A stretch of 32,803 bases of DNA from QHXN01 sp032162705 (lineage in GTDB: Bacteria > Acidobacteriota > Blastocatellia > Pyrinomonadales > Pyrinomonadaceae): assembly GCA_032162705.1 (NCBI GenBank), contig JAVRON010000029.1, positions 1-32,803 of the forward strand, read 5' to 3'. Shown here piece by piece: positions 19,174 through 27,744 of the stretch. Position numbers and translations under genes: made by a program. Positions within the stretch are counted from its first letter, which is position 1, and each line of letters begins with the position of its first letter. The notes beneath the pieces are model-generated. The model worked only from the letters and a program-made list of their open reading frames with translations. It was not told the DNA's origin and did not search any database.

Positions 19174-19243
19174 GATTTCAAATTCGAGATTTTCAAATTT
19201 CAAATTTCAAATTTCAAATTTTAGATTTTAGATTTCTGATTAG
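19174..19243. repeat. 7-bp tandem repeat tract, AAATTTC/AGATTTT family
   Basis: Ten consecutive heptamers in one phase: GATTTCA, AATTCGA, GATTTTC, AAATTTC three times, AAATTTT, AGATTTT, AGATTTC, TGATTAG. The tract overlaps the 3' end of the upstream acyltransferase gene: its TAA stop at 19221-19223 and its last six codons lie inside. It reaches to within five bases of the lipid kinase start. In an otherwise GC-rich region its composition is extreme. Confidence 0.92.
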
Positions 19244-20156
19244 CGATTGTATCTGTCGGCGTTGCCGGGTTGAGTGCGTCGCGTTTGGCTTTGAGGGCGC
19301 GAGCCGCCGCGTCCTGCTCGCCGAGTTCGGCAATCTTCGACATACAGAAGTCCGCTATCTCTTTGTAGGTGCGAGCCGAGTCGCGACGGTCGTCGAACTC
19401 CGAGAAGTCGATAGCGGGGCCGAAGTGTACGCGCACAGGCTCGCCGCCGCGCCAGTTGCCCAAGACCTGTCGCGGAAGGTCGTTGCTGAGTCCGGCGATG
19501 AAGACGGGGACGACCTGCGGGCGCGAATCCTTAATCAGCTTGCCGATGCCGGGCCGCGGGCGCAGGTACGTGTAAGGGTCTGCGCCCTTGTTGCGCGTGC
19601 CCTCCGGGTGGAAGCCGATGACGTTGCCCGCGCCCTCTCGGCAGAGCGAGGCGAGCAGGCGCATCGAGAACTTGTCGAACTCGCGCTTATCAAGCTTCGG
19701 GTTGTCGCCGCCCGCGAAGAAGGGTGGGAACATCGACCACCAGCCCATCACGAAGTTGACGACTAGTCCGCCCAGCGTGTCGTAAAAAAATCTCCCGCGC
19801 ACGGGGAAGAAGAGTTGTTTGCGCCAACGCGTCCGGCGGAAGAGCACGGTCGAGACGACATACATGTCGAAGAACGAGCGGTGATTGGCGACGAGCAGCA
19901 GAGGGCGTTCGCGGCTCGTCGCCTCGACGTGTTCGAGGCCGTAGACGCGCATCAGATTGTAGGTCGAGATTTGAATCCATCCCGCGCCGAGCGTCCGTTG
20001 GCAGAGAGTCCAGAAGCGCTTCCAGCCGCCGCGATTCATTCGCCGCGCCAGCCGGAACGCCGTGCGCTCAAACGGCGAGAGCGCGGCCCACTCCTCAGCC
20101 GTCGGCTCAAGAGTCTCCGCTGCGTCCTGTCCCTCTTCAAATTCCGTCTTCGCCAA
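19221..20156 (-). CDS. 1-acyl-sn-glycerol-3-phosphate acyltransferase (PlsC family)
   Basis: A 311-residue PlsC-family acyltransferase with NHRSFFD (His92, Asp97; HxxxxD) and HPEGTR (184-188), plus the hydrophobic stretch TLGGLVVNFVMGWWSMFPPFF. It would acylate lysophosphatidate or a related alkyl-glycerol phosphate at the inner membrane. The TTG at 20156 has GAGAGG ten bases upstream and lies 14 bases after the metH stop, so it follows metH in one transcript. The final residues TIANQKSKI are encoded partly by the A/T-rich heptamer tract, which supplies the stop; they are unlikely to be functional and suggest repeat growth into the gene end. A second PlsC domain is fused in the ElbD-like protein, so the two may acylate different positions. 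Confidence 0.92.
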   Translation of the reverse strand: MAKTEFEEGQDAAETLEPTAEEWAALSPFERTAFRLARRMNRGGWKRFWTLCQRTLGAGWIQISTYNLMRVYGLEHVEATSRERPLLLVANHRSFFDMYVVSTVLFRRTRWRKQLFFPVRGRFFYDTLGGLVVNFVMGWWSMFPPFFAGGDNPKLDKREFDKFSMRLLASLCREGAGNVIGFHPEGTRNKGADPYTYLRPRPGIGKLIKDSRPQVVPVFIAGLSNDLPRQVLGNWRGGEPVRVHFGPAIDFSEFDDRRDSARTYKEIADFCMSKIAELGEQDAAARALKAKRDALNPATPTDTIANQKSKI

Positions 20157-20170
20157 ACTGTCGTGGCCTC

Positions 20171-23100
20171 TCAGTCAATCGAGAAATACTTCGCCTCCTC
20201 ATGGTGGACGATGATGGCGGAGGTGGACTGCTCCGGGACAAGCTGGAACTCTTCGCTCAGCTCGACATCTATGCGTTCCGGCTCCAACAACTCGAAGAGC
20301 TTGGTCTGGTCTTCGAGGTCGGGGCAGGCCGGGTAGCCGAAGCTGAAGCGCGACCCTTGATAACCCTGATGGAAGAGTTTCGCCATCTCCGCCGCGTCGC
20401 GTCCGGCAATGCCAAGCTCTTCGCGGACGCGCTTGTGCCAGAGTTCGGCGAGCGCCTCAGCCGACTCGACCGAGAGACCATGAAAGTAGAGATAGTCGGC
20501 GTAGTTGTCCGAGCGGAAAAGCTCCTGCGCGTACTCGCTCGCGCGGCGTCCGACGGTGACGAGTTGGAAGGCGACTGTGTCCGTGCGCCCCGAGTCCTTC
20601 GCGGCGAAGTAATCCGCGAGACAGAGGCGTCGGCCCGCGGGCTGGCGCGGGAAGGTGAAGCGCACGCGCTCAGTCCGCTCGTCCTCTTGATAGATGACGA
20701 GGTCGTTGCCTTCGGACTGGCAGGGGAAGTAACCGTAGACGACCTGCGGCGTCAGAAGACGCTCGCGTTCGGTGCGGTTTTTAAGTTCTTCGTAGACGGG
20801 CCGGACTTTTTCGGCGACGAGGGCGCGGTACTCCTCCGTCGAACGACGCCCCTGCTTAAACTGCCATTGCCCCTTGAAGAGCGCCGTCTCATTGACAAAC
20901 CGGAACACGTCTTCGAGCGGGACGCTTTCGACGACGCGCGAGCCGTAGAAGGGTGGGCGCGGGATGGGCGCTTCCGGATTCACGTCCGAGCGCGTGGTGT
21001 GCGTCGTATCACCCGGCGACTTGGGGACGCCGCGAGGTCGCGCGTGAGCTTGACGACGGATGCCGTGCTTGGCGTCTTCGCCGACCAGATTCTCCGCCTC
21101 GTCCGCTTCCGTGGATGTGTCTGCGTTCGCGCCGCTGCCTGCACCTGCTTTCGCGAACGCGGCTTTGGCCTCCAACTGCTGCTCGCCGCCCTGCGCGCCC
21201 GAGCCGGTCAGCGCATCCATCGTGTGCAGGCCGTCGAAGGCGTCGCGCGCGTAGAAGAGACGACCCTTATAGAGCGACTCCAAATCCTCTTCGACGTAGC
21301 GACGTGTCAGCGCCGCGCCGCCGAGCACGACCGGCACGGTCAGGCCGCGCTCGTTCATCAACTCAAGGTTATCGCGCATGATGAGCGTTGACTTGACCAG
21401 AAGCCCCGACATGCCGATAGCGTCGGCCTTGTGCTCCTCGAAGGCTTGGAGGATATTATCAATCGTCTGCTTGATGCCGAGATTGACGACGCGATAGCCG
21501 TTGTTGGTCAGGATAATGTCCACGAGATTCTTGCCGATGTCGTGTACGTCGCCCTTGACCGTGGCGAGCACCATCGTCCCCTTCGCCGTCGCCCCGCCCT
21601 TCTTCTCCATAAAGGGTTCGAGGAATCTGACCGCGGCCTTCATCACCTCCGCCGATTGCAGGACGAAGGGCAACTGCATCTGCCCACTGCCGAACAACTC
21701 ACCGACCACCTTCATGCCGTCGAGCAGGATGTTGTTGATGATATCTAAGGCCGTGTAGCTTTCGAGCGCGAGCTTCAGATTGTCTTCGAGCGCGACCTTC
21801 TCGCCGTCGATGATATGGCGCTTGAGACGCTCATCGACCGGCAGGTTCTCGTCAACCTTCTCCGCTTTCTTCGCCTTGACGCCCTCGAAGAGCTTCGTGA
21901 ACTCTATGAGCGGGTCATAGGTGCAGACCTCGCCCTCAAAGCGGCGCTCGTCGTAGATGAGCTGTCGCGCGACTTCAAGCTGGCGCTCGGGGATACGATT
22001 CAAGGGGACGATCTTGCTCGCGTTGACGATGGCCGCGTCGAGACCGGCCTCGACCGCTTCATGTAGAAAGACGGAGTTGAGAACGACGCGCGATACGGCG
22101 TTCAGACCGAACGAGACGTTCGAGACGCCGAGAATGGTGAAGCAGCCGGGAAGCTCACGTTTGATGCGGCGGAGGGATTCGATGGTCTCGGCGGCGTTGC
22201 GGCGGTCTTCCTCGATGCCGGTCGAGATGGGCAGCGCCAGCGGGTCGAAGAAGATGTCGTGCGCCGCGACGGCAAGCTCGCTCGTCACTTGTTCATAGGC
22301 GCGCTTTGCGATGCGGAGCTTGCCGTCGGCGGTGCGCGCCATCCCTTCCTCGTCAATCGTGCCGACGACGACGCTTGCGCCGTACTCCCGCGCAAGCTCG
22401 AAAACCCGTCGGAAGCGCGGCTCGCCGTCCTCGTAGTTTGTCGAATTCAGAATTGACTTGCCGCCCGCGTGCTGAAGCCCCGCCTCCATCTTCTCCCACT
22501 CGGTCGAGTCGAACATGAGAGGGATGCGAACCTGCGTCACCAGACGCGAGGCCAGCTCGTGCATATCGCGCTCGCCGTCGCGGCCCACGAAATCGACGTT
22601 CACGTCGAGGATGTGCGCGCCCTCTCGCTCCTGCTCGCGTGCGAGCGAGACAAGCCCGTCCCAGTCGTCCGCGTTCAAGAGGTCGCGCATCTTCTTCGAG
22701 CCGGAAGCGTTGACGCGCTCGCCGACGATGAGGAACGAGGCGTCCTGCACGTAGGGCTGCTGGATGTAGATGGAAGAGGCCGCCGGGATGGTCACAGCCG
22801 TGCGCGGCTTCGGCGCGACGTTCTGCATCCTCTCGACCAGAAGCTTGAGGTGTTCGGGCGTCGTGCCGCAGCAGCCGCCGACGACGTTTGCGCCGAAGTC
22901 TCTGGCGAAGTGCTCGACCTGCGCGACGAAAGATTCCGGCGTCTCGTCATAGTGCATCTGGCCGTCTTTGACTTCGGGCAGACCAGCGTTTGGAAGCACC
23001 GAGATGGGCAACGCCACGTTCTCGCAGAGGTAGCGGATGCTCTCGGTCATGCTGCGGGGCCCCGTGCCGCAATTCATGCCGATGATGTCGATGGGGAAAG

Positions 23101-23740
23101 GTTCGAGCGCAGTGAGCGCCGCGCCGATCTCCGTGCCGTTGAGCATCGTACCGAAAACTTCTATCGTCACCTGCGCGATGACGGGAACGCGTCTCCGGCT
23201 CTTCTTGAAATCCGCGAAGATGGCTGCGAGCGCGGCCTTTGTTTGCAACAAGTCCTGGCACGTCTCGACGATGAGGATGTCAGCGCCGCCGTCGAGCAGG
23301 CCGCGCACCTGCTCGGCATACGCGGCCTGGAGGTCTTTAAAGCCGATCTGTCCGAGCGTCGGCAACTTGCGCCCGGGCCCCATCGAACCGGCAACCCAAC
23401 GCGGCTTGTCTCTGGACGAGTAGTCGGCGGCGACCCGCTTCGCCAATCGTGCGGCACGCACATTCATGTCGTAAGCCATGTGCGCGATTCCGTATTCGGC
23501 GAAATCCAACGGCGTGCCGTTGAAAGAATTCGTCTCGACCACGTCACAGCCCGCCTCCAGAAACAGGCTATGCACGCGCTCGACGGCGTCCGGTCTGGTG
23601 ACGAGCAGATTCTCGTTGCAACCCTCGAAGCGCGCCCCACCGAAATCGTCCAGTGAAAGATTCTGGGCTTGCAGGTTCGTGCCCATCGCGCCGTCGAAGA
23701 CGATGATGCGCTCTTTTAATGTCTCAAAGAAATTGCTCAT
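20171..23740 (-). CDS. metH: Cobalamin-dependent methionine synthase
   Basis: A complete MetH of 1189 residues. It transfers methyl from methyltetrahydrofolate through cobalamin to homocysteine. The homocysteine domain (about 1-330) has the zinc cysteines Cys224 (MNCGTGP) and Cys290/Cys291 (GGCCGTTPEH). The folate domain (about 345-620) starts at LIVGERVNASGSKK. The B12 cap and binding domain (about 640-840) carries DVHDIGKN with His733 as axial ligand. The reactivation domain (about 925-1189) has the SAM-site signature RFSFGYPACPD. An unusually Ala/Gly/Glu-rich linker of about 75 residues joins the last two. I start at the ATG at 23740, which begins right at the conserved fold; an in-frame TTG at 23794 would overlap a terminator hairpin. 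A possible attenuator precedes it. Confidence 0.96.
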   Translation of the reverse strand: MSNFFETLKERIIVFDGAMGTNLQAQNLSLDDFGGARFEGCNENLLVTRPDAVERVHSLFLEAGCDVVETNSFNGTPLDFAEYGIAHMAYDMNVRAARLAKRVAADYSSRDKPRWVAGSMGPGRKLPTLGQIGFKDLQAAYAEQVRGLLDGGADILIVETCQDLLQTKAALAAIFADFKKSRRRVPVIAQVTIEVFGTMLNGTEIGAALTALEPFPIDIIGMNCGTGPRSMTESIRYLCENVALPISVLPNAGLPEVKDGQMHYDETPESFVAQVEHFARDFGANVVGGCCGTTPEHLKLLVERMQNVAPKPRTAVTIPAASSIYIQQPYVQDASFLIVGERVNASGSKKMRDLLNADDWDGLVSLAREQEREGAHILDVNVDFVGRDGERDMHELASRLVTQVRIPLMFDSTEWEKMEAGLQHAGGKSILNSTNYEDGEPRFRRVFELAREYGASVVVGTIDEEGMARTADGKLRIAKRAYEQVTSELAVAAHDIFFDPLALPISTGIEEDRRNAAETIESLRRIKRELPGCFTILGVSNVSFGLNAVSRVVLNSVFLHEAVEAGLDAAIVNASKIVPLNRIPERQLEVARQLIYDERRFEGEVCTYDPLIEFTKLFEGVKAKKAEKVDENLPVDERLKRHIIDGEKVALEDNLKLALESYTALDIINNILLDGMKVVGELFGSGQMQLPFVLQSAEVMKAAVRFLEPFMEKKGGATAKGTMVLATVKGDVHDIGKNLVDIILTNNGYRVVNLGIKQTIDNILQAFEEHKADAIGMSGLLVKSTLIMRDNLELMNERGLTVPVVLGGAALTRRYVEEDLESLYKGRLFYARDAFDGLHTMDALTGSGAQGGEQQLEAKAAFAKAGAGSGANADTSTEADEAENLVGEDAKHGIRRQAHARPRGVPKSPGDTTHTTRSDVNPEAPIPRPPFYGSRVVESVPLEDVFRFVNETALFKGQWQFKQGRRSTEEYRALVAEKVRPVYEELKNRTERERLLTPQVVYGYFPCQSEGNDLVIYQEDERTERVRFTFPRQPAGRRLCLADYFAAKDSGRTDTVAFQLVTVGRRASEYAQELFRSDNYADYLYFHGLSVESAEALAELWHKRVREELGIAGRDAAEMAKLFHQGYQGSRFSFGYPACPDLEDQTKLFELLEPERIDVELSEEFQLVPEQSTSAIIVHHEEAKYFSID

Positions 23741-23780
23741 TTGTTCAAAGCTGAAAACGTGTCTGCTGACGGCTGAGAAA

Positions 23781-23821
23781 AAGCCCCGCGCCAAACAACG
23801 CGGGGCTTATCATTCTAAGCC
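23781..23821 (-). promoter_or_regulatory. Putative transcription attenuator in the metH leader
   Basis: On the minus strand AAGCCCCGCG and CGCGGGGCTT (23808-23799 and 23790-23781) form a 10-bp stem with an 8-base loop, directly followed by TTTCTC to give CTTTTTCTC, an intrinsic terminator. It lies 41 bases upstream of the metH ATG, with no gene before it on this strand to terminate. An alternative hairpin GGCTTA-gaatga-TAAGCC (23821-23804) shares bases with the first arm of the terminator, so the two are mutually exclusive. No known riboswitch consensus (SAM-I, SAH, cobalamin) is recognisable upstream. Confidence 0.55.
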
Positions 23822-23919
23822 TTTAATGAGCGGGCCTCTTCTTGCGAAGCGCGCCGAGCTGTTTAGCTGTTTATTTTACGTGGCCGCAAGTCGCCTTAAC
23901 TCACCACGTTTGCTGAAGT

Positions 23920-23948
23920 ATTGAAACACCAGCAGCCATGTCTGTCAA
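23920..23948 (-). promoter_or_regulatory. Putative sigma-70 promoter of metH
   Basis: On the minus strand a consensus TTGACA (23948-23943) is followed after 17 bases by TTCAAT (23925-23920), four of six matches to TATAAT. Transcription would start near 23912 and produce a leader of about 170 nt that includes the attenuator hairpins. Confidence 0.5.
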
Positions 23949-24053
23949 GAATGCACCGCGTCGGCGCGGGCTTGATTTATTGTCCTCCGCAGCCGCGCTG
24001 TGTTAACTTCGCTGCCGACTCTTTCAGTCTCTTGTATTCGTCCCGCACCGAAC

Positions 24054-24548
24054 ATGCGACGCGCTATCTATCCCGGCTCATTCGACCCCGTGACGAACGG
24101 CCACCTCGACATCATCGAGCGCGGCTGCAAGCTCTTCGACGAGATCATCATCGCCATCCTCGTCAACCCCGACAAGCAGGCACTGTTCACGACCGACGAG
24201 CGGCGCGCGATGCTCGAAGAGGCGCTGTCGGCTATCGGGGGCGGCAATTGTGTGCTCCGCGTCGAATCGTTTCAGGGACTCCTGATGCGCTACGCCGTCG
24301 AGCAAAGGGCGGACGCAGTGGTGCGCGGCATCCGCGCAATTTCGGACTACGAGTACGAACTACAGATGGCTTTGATGAACCGACGGCAGGAGCCGGGTAT
24401 CGAGACCGTCTTCATGATGGCGGCTGAAGCCTACTCCTATGTCAGCTCGCGCCTCGTCAAAGAGGTCTACTCGCTCGGCGGCACTATCGAGGGATTAGTC
24501 CCCGCCACGGTCGAAGAGTGCATGCGCGTCAAGCTCGGCAAGAGCTGA
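24054..24548 (+). CDS. coaD: Phosphopantetheine adenylyltransferase
   Basis: A 164-residue CoaD, the normal length. The nucleotidyltransferase signature YPGSFDPVTNGHLDII (6-21) includes the TxGH-type site with His17. VVRGIRAISDYEYELQMALMNR and SYVSSRLVKEV are the conserved ATP- and pantetheine-binding stretches. It makes dephospho-CoA from 4'-phosphopantetheine, the penultimate step of CoA synthesis. The start at 24054 gives the standard N-terminus MRRAIYPG; the frame is open further upstream without similarity. It is divergent from metH and precedes the aminotransferase by 113 bases. Confidence 0.96.
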   Translation: MRRAIYPGSFDPVTNGHLDIIERGCKLFDEIIIAILVNPDKQALFTTDERRAMLEEALSAIGGGNCVLRVESFQGLLMRYAVEQRADAVVRGIRAISDYEYELQMALMNRRQEPGIETVFMMAAEAYSYVSSRLVKEVYSLGGTIEGLVPATVEECMRVKLGKS

Positions 24549-24661
24549 AACCCACGCATGCCTCTTCAGCCGGGGCCGCGTCTTTGATGTTGCGTGCGCC
24601 GCCTCTGTGCGGCTACCATCAAGACTCCGCTCAAACTATCTCAAGAGAGCCAGGCACACGG

Positions 24662-25885
24662 ATGGCAAAGTCCCTTACGGAATCGAGTTTCCCCGTCGCG
24701 GAGAACGTCGCGCGGATGCAGCCCTCTTCGACGCTGGCGGCGATGCAGGCGGCGATGGCCCTGCGCGCCGAAGGCCATGACGTAGTGGACTTCGGCCCGG
24801 GCGAGCCTGACTTCGACACGCCCGCGCACATCAAAGAGGCCGCCGCCGAAGCGATGCGCGCGGGCCAGACCAAGTACACGCCGACTTCGGGGACACGCAA
24901 ACTTCAGGAGTCCATCATCGGCTACTACGAGCGCGAGTTCGGCACGCGCTTCGACCCATCGGAGGTGATGGCGACCGCGGGCGGCAAGCAGGCAATCTTT
25001 AACGCCGTCGTCACGCTCTGCGGCCCCGGCGACGAAGTCCTCATCCCGAAGCCCTACTGGGTCACTTTCCCCGAGATCATTACCTTCGCGGGCGCGACAC
25101 CCGTCTACATCGACACCGAAGACACGGGCTTTCAACTAAAGGCCGAGCAGGTAGCCGCGGCCATCACGCCGCGCACGCGACTCATCATCCTGAACTCGCC
25201 GTCGAATCCTTCGGGGCGCGTCATCCCGCCACTTGAGTTCGCGCGCATCATGGAGTTGGTCGCCGCGCGCCGTCTCTACGCCGTCTCGGACGAATGCTAT
25301 CTGCGCTTCGTCTACGCGCCTGCCGAAGTCTACAGCGCGGCACGGCTCCCCTCGGAGTTGCGCGAGCGCCTGTGCATCGCAGGCTCGTTCTCAAAGACGT
25401 ATGCGATGACGGGCTGGCGCATCGGCTACTCGATTGCTCCCGCCGCATGGACACGCGAGATGAGCAAAGTGCAGAGCCATTCGACGAGCAACCCGAGTTC
25501 AATCTCGCAAGCCGCAGCCGTCGCCGCCTTCAACTCGCCGCAGGATTGCGTCGGTGAGATGCTCGCCGAGTACAGGCGTCGGCGCGGCTGGCTCGTCCGT
25601 GCGCTGGCAGACGTGCCGGGCCTCGTCTGTGCGGAGCCGGAAGGTGCTTTCTACGTCTTCCCTTCGGTGCGTGGCTGCATCGGTGAACAGATTAAAAGCT
25701 CCGCGGACTTCGCCGACAAACTCCTGCACGAAGCGCAGACGGTCGTCACCGACGGCGCGGGCTTCGGTGCCGAAGGCTACATACGCATCTCCTACGCCAC
25801 CTCGATGGAACGCCTCGAAGAAGGTCTCTCGCGTATCCGCCGCGTCGCCGCGAAGTACGCGGGGGAAGTAGACAGTAGTCAGTAG
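24662..25885 (+). CDS. Pyridoxal-phosphate aminotransferase class I/II (aspartate/prephenate type)
   Basis: A 407-residue fold-type I aminotransferase. Visible sites are FGPGEPDFDTP near residue 40, TPTSGTRKLQ, NSPSNPSGR (about 180-188), SDECYLRFVY, and the PLP lysine Lys245 in GSFSKTYAMTGWRIGY. This pattern is shared by AspB-type aspartate aminotransferases and bifunctional aspartate/prephenate aminotransferases. The ATG at 24662 gives the normal N-terminus; the frame is open further upstream without similarity. Its last codons and TAG stop (GAC AGT AGT CAG TAG) belong to the CAGTAGT repeat that begins there, so the C-terminal VDSSQ is probably repeat-derived. Confidence 0.93.
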   Translation: MAKSLTESSFPVAENVARMQPSSTLAAMQAAMALRAEGHDVVDFGPGEPDFDTPAHIKEAAAEAMRAGQTKYTPTSGTRKLQESIIGYYEREFGTRFDPSEVMATAGGKQAIFNAVVTLCGPGDEVLIPKPYWVTFPEIITFAGATPVYIDTEDTGFQLKAEQVAAAITPRTRLIILNSPSNPSGRVIPPLEFARIMELVAARRLYAVSDECYLRFVYAPAEVYSAARLPSELRERLCIAGSFSKTYAMTGWRIGYSIAPAAWTREMSKVQSHSTSNPSSISQAAAVAAFNSPQDCVGEMLAEYRRRRGWLVRALADVPGLVCAEPEGAFYVFPSVRGCIGEQIKSSADFADKLLHEAQTVVTDGAGFGAEGYIRISYATSMERLEEGLSRIRRVAAKYAGEVDSSQ

Positions 25886-26206
25886 ACAGTAGTCAGTAGT
25901 TAGTAGTCAGTAGTCAGTAGGCGGTAGACGGTAGACGGTAGCCGGTAGCCAGCGAGCCGCCGGAGGCGGCGGAAGAGTGTAGCCCAGGGCGTCAGCCCTG
26001 GGAATGCGAGCACGCAAAAGAGAAGAAGCCCCGGAGGGGCGACAGAAGTCCGAGCTTGAGAGTCGTGCTACTCGGACTTCTGTCGCCCCTCCGGGGCTTG
26101 ATGTTTCTTTTGTCGTCTGTCGTCCCCACGGCTCGCGCCGTGGGCTACACTCTTCCGCCGCCTCCGGCGGCTCACTGCCCTTTTCTTACTGACTACTGTC
26201 TACTGT
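25873..26206. repeat. Giant nested inverted repeat
   Basis: Three nested levels fill the 324-bp gap between two convergent genes. Outer: eleven CAGTAGT/CGGTAGA-type heptamers (25873-25949), of which 25880-25898 pairs with 26187-26205. Middle: 25955-25985 is the exact reverse complement of 26142-26172, 31 bp. Inner: 26026-26054 is the exact reverse complement of 26071-26099, 29 bp, with a 16-base loop. Local hairpins such as CCCAGGGC..GCCCTGGG (25984-26002) lie in the intervals. The modules match those at 16671-16883. The aminotransferase stop lies within the left end and the TonB-gene stop (26210) abuts the right end. Confidence 0.93.
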
Positions 26207-26209
26207 TCA

Positions 26210-27607
26210 TCAATAGATGTTGAAGTTGTATTCGAGCACGACGTACTGCGAGACAGTGTGGCCGTCTTTCTGCGCGGGGTGGAACTTGATCTGTCTGGCG
26301 GCGGCGATGGCCTTTTCAGTCAATCCGTCGGGCAGCCCCTTGACGACGCTGATGTTCGTCACCTCGCCCGAGGCCGAGAGGATCGCACGAAGTCTGACCA
26401 ATCCCGTCACGTTGTTCTTGCGCGCGTCTTCGGTGAAGCCCGGCTCGGGCTTGAAGGTGATGAGCGCGCGTTGCGACACTTCGTTCTGCTTGAAGGGCCT
26501 CCCGTAATCAACAGGAGCGCCTCCTCCGGGGCCTCCGGGGCCTCCGCCACCTTCGTGCGCGTCGCCGCCGCCCGTGTTATACCCACGACCAGGCCCCGCG
26601 CCAGTCCCATCACCGGGCCCCATCCCACCGCCCGAACCCGGCCCCATCCCGCCGCCACGCCCAGGCCCCGATGAGGGTACCGTCGCCGTCGAGTCGGGCA
26701 GTCCATAAGGGATCTCTCGCGGGTCATTTTTGGCGAGCATCGGGTCGACCTGCATCGTCACCGGCGTCGGCAGGTGCGGGTTTAGCGGCGGCGGCTTTTG
26801 ACTTGCCGGATTGATCGGCGGCATCTCTAACTGCGCGGTCGGCAGCTTGCCTTGCGAGGCCGGAGTCTGCTCCTGTCGTCCACCTCCGCCGCCTCCGGCA
26901 GGCTTCTCGAACTTCGGTTTCGAGCCGCCGCCCTTGCCCTCATTCGTCCCTGCTGTTCCCTTCTCCGGCGTCGGCTGCTCGCGTGGAATCTCATCACCGA
27001 CCCAGCCTTGAAACTCAAGCTGCTCGTTCGCCTCGGCCAGTTGCGCCGCGCGCGAGGCACGGAGGCGTTCGAGCGCGAAGACCGACCCCAACAGCAGCGA
27101 GACGAAGATGAACGCACTGAGCGTCGCCAACGCGACGTTGCGCTGTGAGAAGAAAGTCCAGCCCGCGCGCCCGTACGCTTCGACCGAGCGGCGCGTGAAG
27201 CCGAAGGGGTCGCGCTTAAATTCGGGCCACGTCAGACCCGCGCCGTGCGACACCGCACTCAACTCGCGCACGAGTCGTCGCGTGATTCCCTCGTCTTCGA
27301 CGAACGTCAGACGATACTCGCCGCGCGCGAATGCCGCCACTGGTTGCCGCCACATCTCTGTTTGAATCTCTTGTGCCATACGCTTCTTCAGCCTTTCTTC
27401 GTAGCCCGTCCAGAATCCTTCCGCCGGGAGAGACGCATCGGCGGCCTCGTCGAACACGCGCAAGGTCTCTGCCATCGAGCGATACCGGCCCGCGCAGTGC
27501 TCGCAGCGCACCACCTCTTCGAGCAGAGAACCCTTCTGCCCGCTATCGGTTTCGCCGAACAGCAGGTCGATCAGTTTTTCATTCGTCGCCTGACAATCGT
27601 GTCTCAT
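26210..27607 (-). CDS. Anti-sigma factor-like / TonB C-terminal fusion protein
   Basis: A 465-residue membrane protein. The N-terminal 45 residues look like a zinc-finger anti-sigma domain (His3, Cys5, then Cys35-x2-Cys38), though the histidine usually found four residues before the Cys pair is Glu31. A cytoplasmic part of about 110 residues follows, then one transmembrane segment (about 157-180, ALATLSAFIFVSLLLGSVFA). The periplasmic part is Pro- and Gly-rich (about 195-380) with GPGRGGGMGPG-type repeats. The last 85 residues are a TonB C-terminal domain (GLVRLRAILSASGEVTNISVVKGLPDG, AIAAARQIKFHPA). It lies downstream of an ECF sigma factor gene. The natural reading is that periplasmic state is linked to sigma release by one polypeptide. 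ATG 27607 is chosen; a GTG precedes it directly. Confidence 0.85.
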   Translation of the reverse strand: MRHDCQATNEKLIDLLFGETDSGQKGSLLEEVVRCEHCAGRYRSMAETLRVFDEAADASLPAEGFWTGYEERLKKRMAQEIQTEMWRQPVAAFARGEYRLTFVEDEGITRRLVRELSAVSHGAGLTWPEFKRDPFGFTRRSVEAYGRAGWTFFSQRNVALATLSAFIFVSLLLGSVFALERLRASRAAQLAEANEQLEFQGWVGDEIPREQPTPEKGTAGTNEGKGGGSKPKFEKPAGGGGGGRQEQTPASQGKLPTAQLEMPPINPASQKPPPLNPHLPTPVTMQVDPMLAKNDPREIPYGLPDSTATVPSSGPGRGGGMGPGSGGGMGPGDGTGAGPGRGYNTGGGDAHEGGGGPGGPGGGAPVDYGRPFKQNEVSQRALITFKPEPGFTEDARKNNVTGLVRLRAILSASGEVTNISVVKGLPDGLTEKAIAAARQIKFHPAQKDGHTVSQYVVLEYNFNIY

Positions 27608-27640
27608 CACACCCTACAGAACTAAGAACCCATCAGAATC

Positions 27641-27725
27641 AGCCACAGAGACACAGAGATAAAGAAACCGACTATCAAATACATTCTGTCATTCCTGTCC
27701 TCTGTGTCTCTGTGTCTCTGTGGCT
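27641..27725. repeat. CACAGAGA-type inverted repeat (E4)
   Basis: AGCCACAGAGACACAGAG starting at about 27641 pairs with CTCTGTGTCTCTGTGGCT ending at about 27725; the right arm is one octamer longer. The loop is about 40 bases. It lies between the sigma factor gene and its downstream anti-sigma/TonB gene, both leftward, so it could alter the ratio of the two products. A degenerate trace of the outer terminal repeat (AAAATGAAAC) follows at 27731. Confidence 0.85.
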
Positions 27726-27744
27726 AATCGAAAATGAAACCCGT

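Noticed and set aside
22469..23656. A 395-codon open frame on the plus strand opposite metH, with a similar one at 20201-21391
   Set aside because: These are antisense shadows of metH, which has complete catalytic motifs in every domain.
23741..24053. A known SAM or cobalamin riboswitch before metH
   Set aside because: I could not find the SAM-I core or the B12-box consensus; only an unassigned attenuator-like structure is reported.
25873..25949. A CRISPR-like array
   Set aside because: Units are 7 bases with no spacers, and no cas gene is nearby.
26004..26192. A 62-codon open frame in the nested repeat
   Set aside because: It consists of the palindromic repeat and has no coding features.
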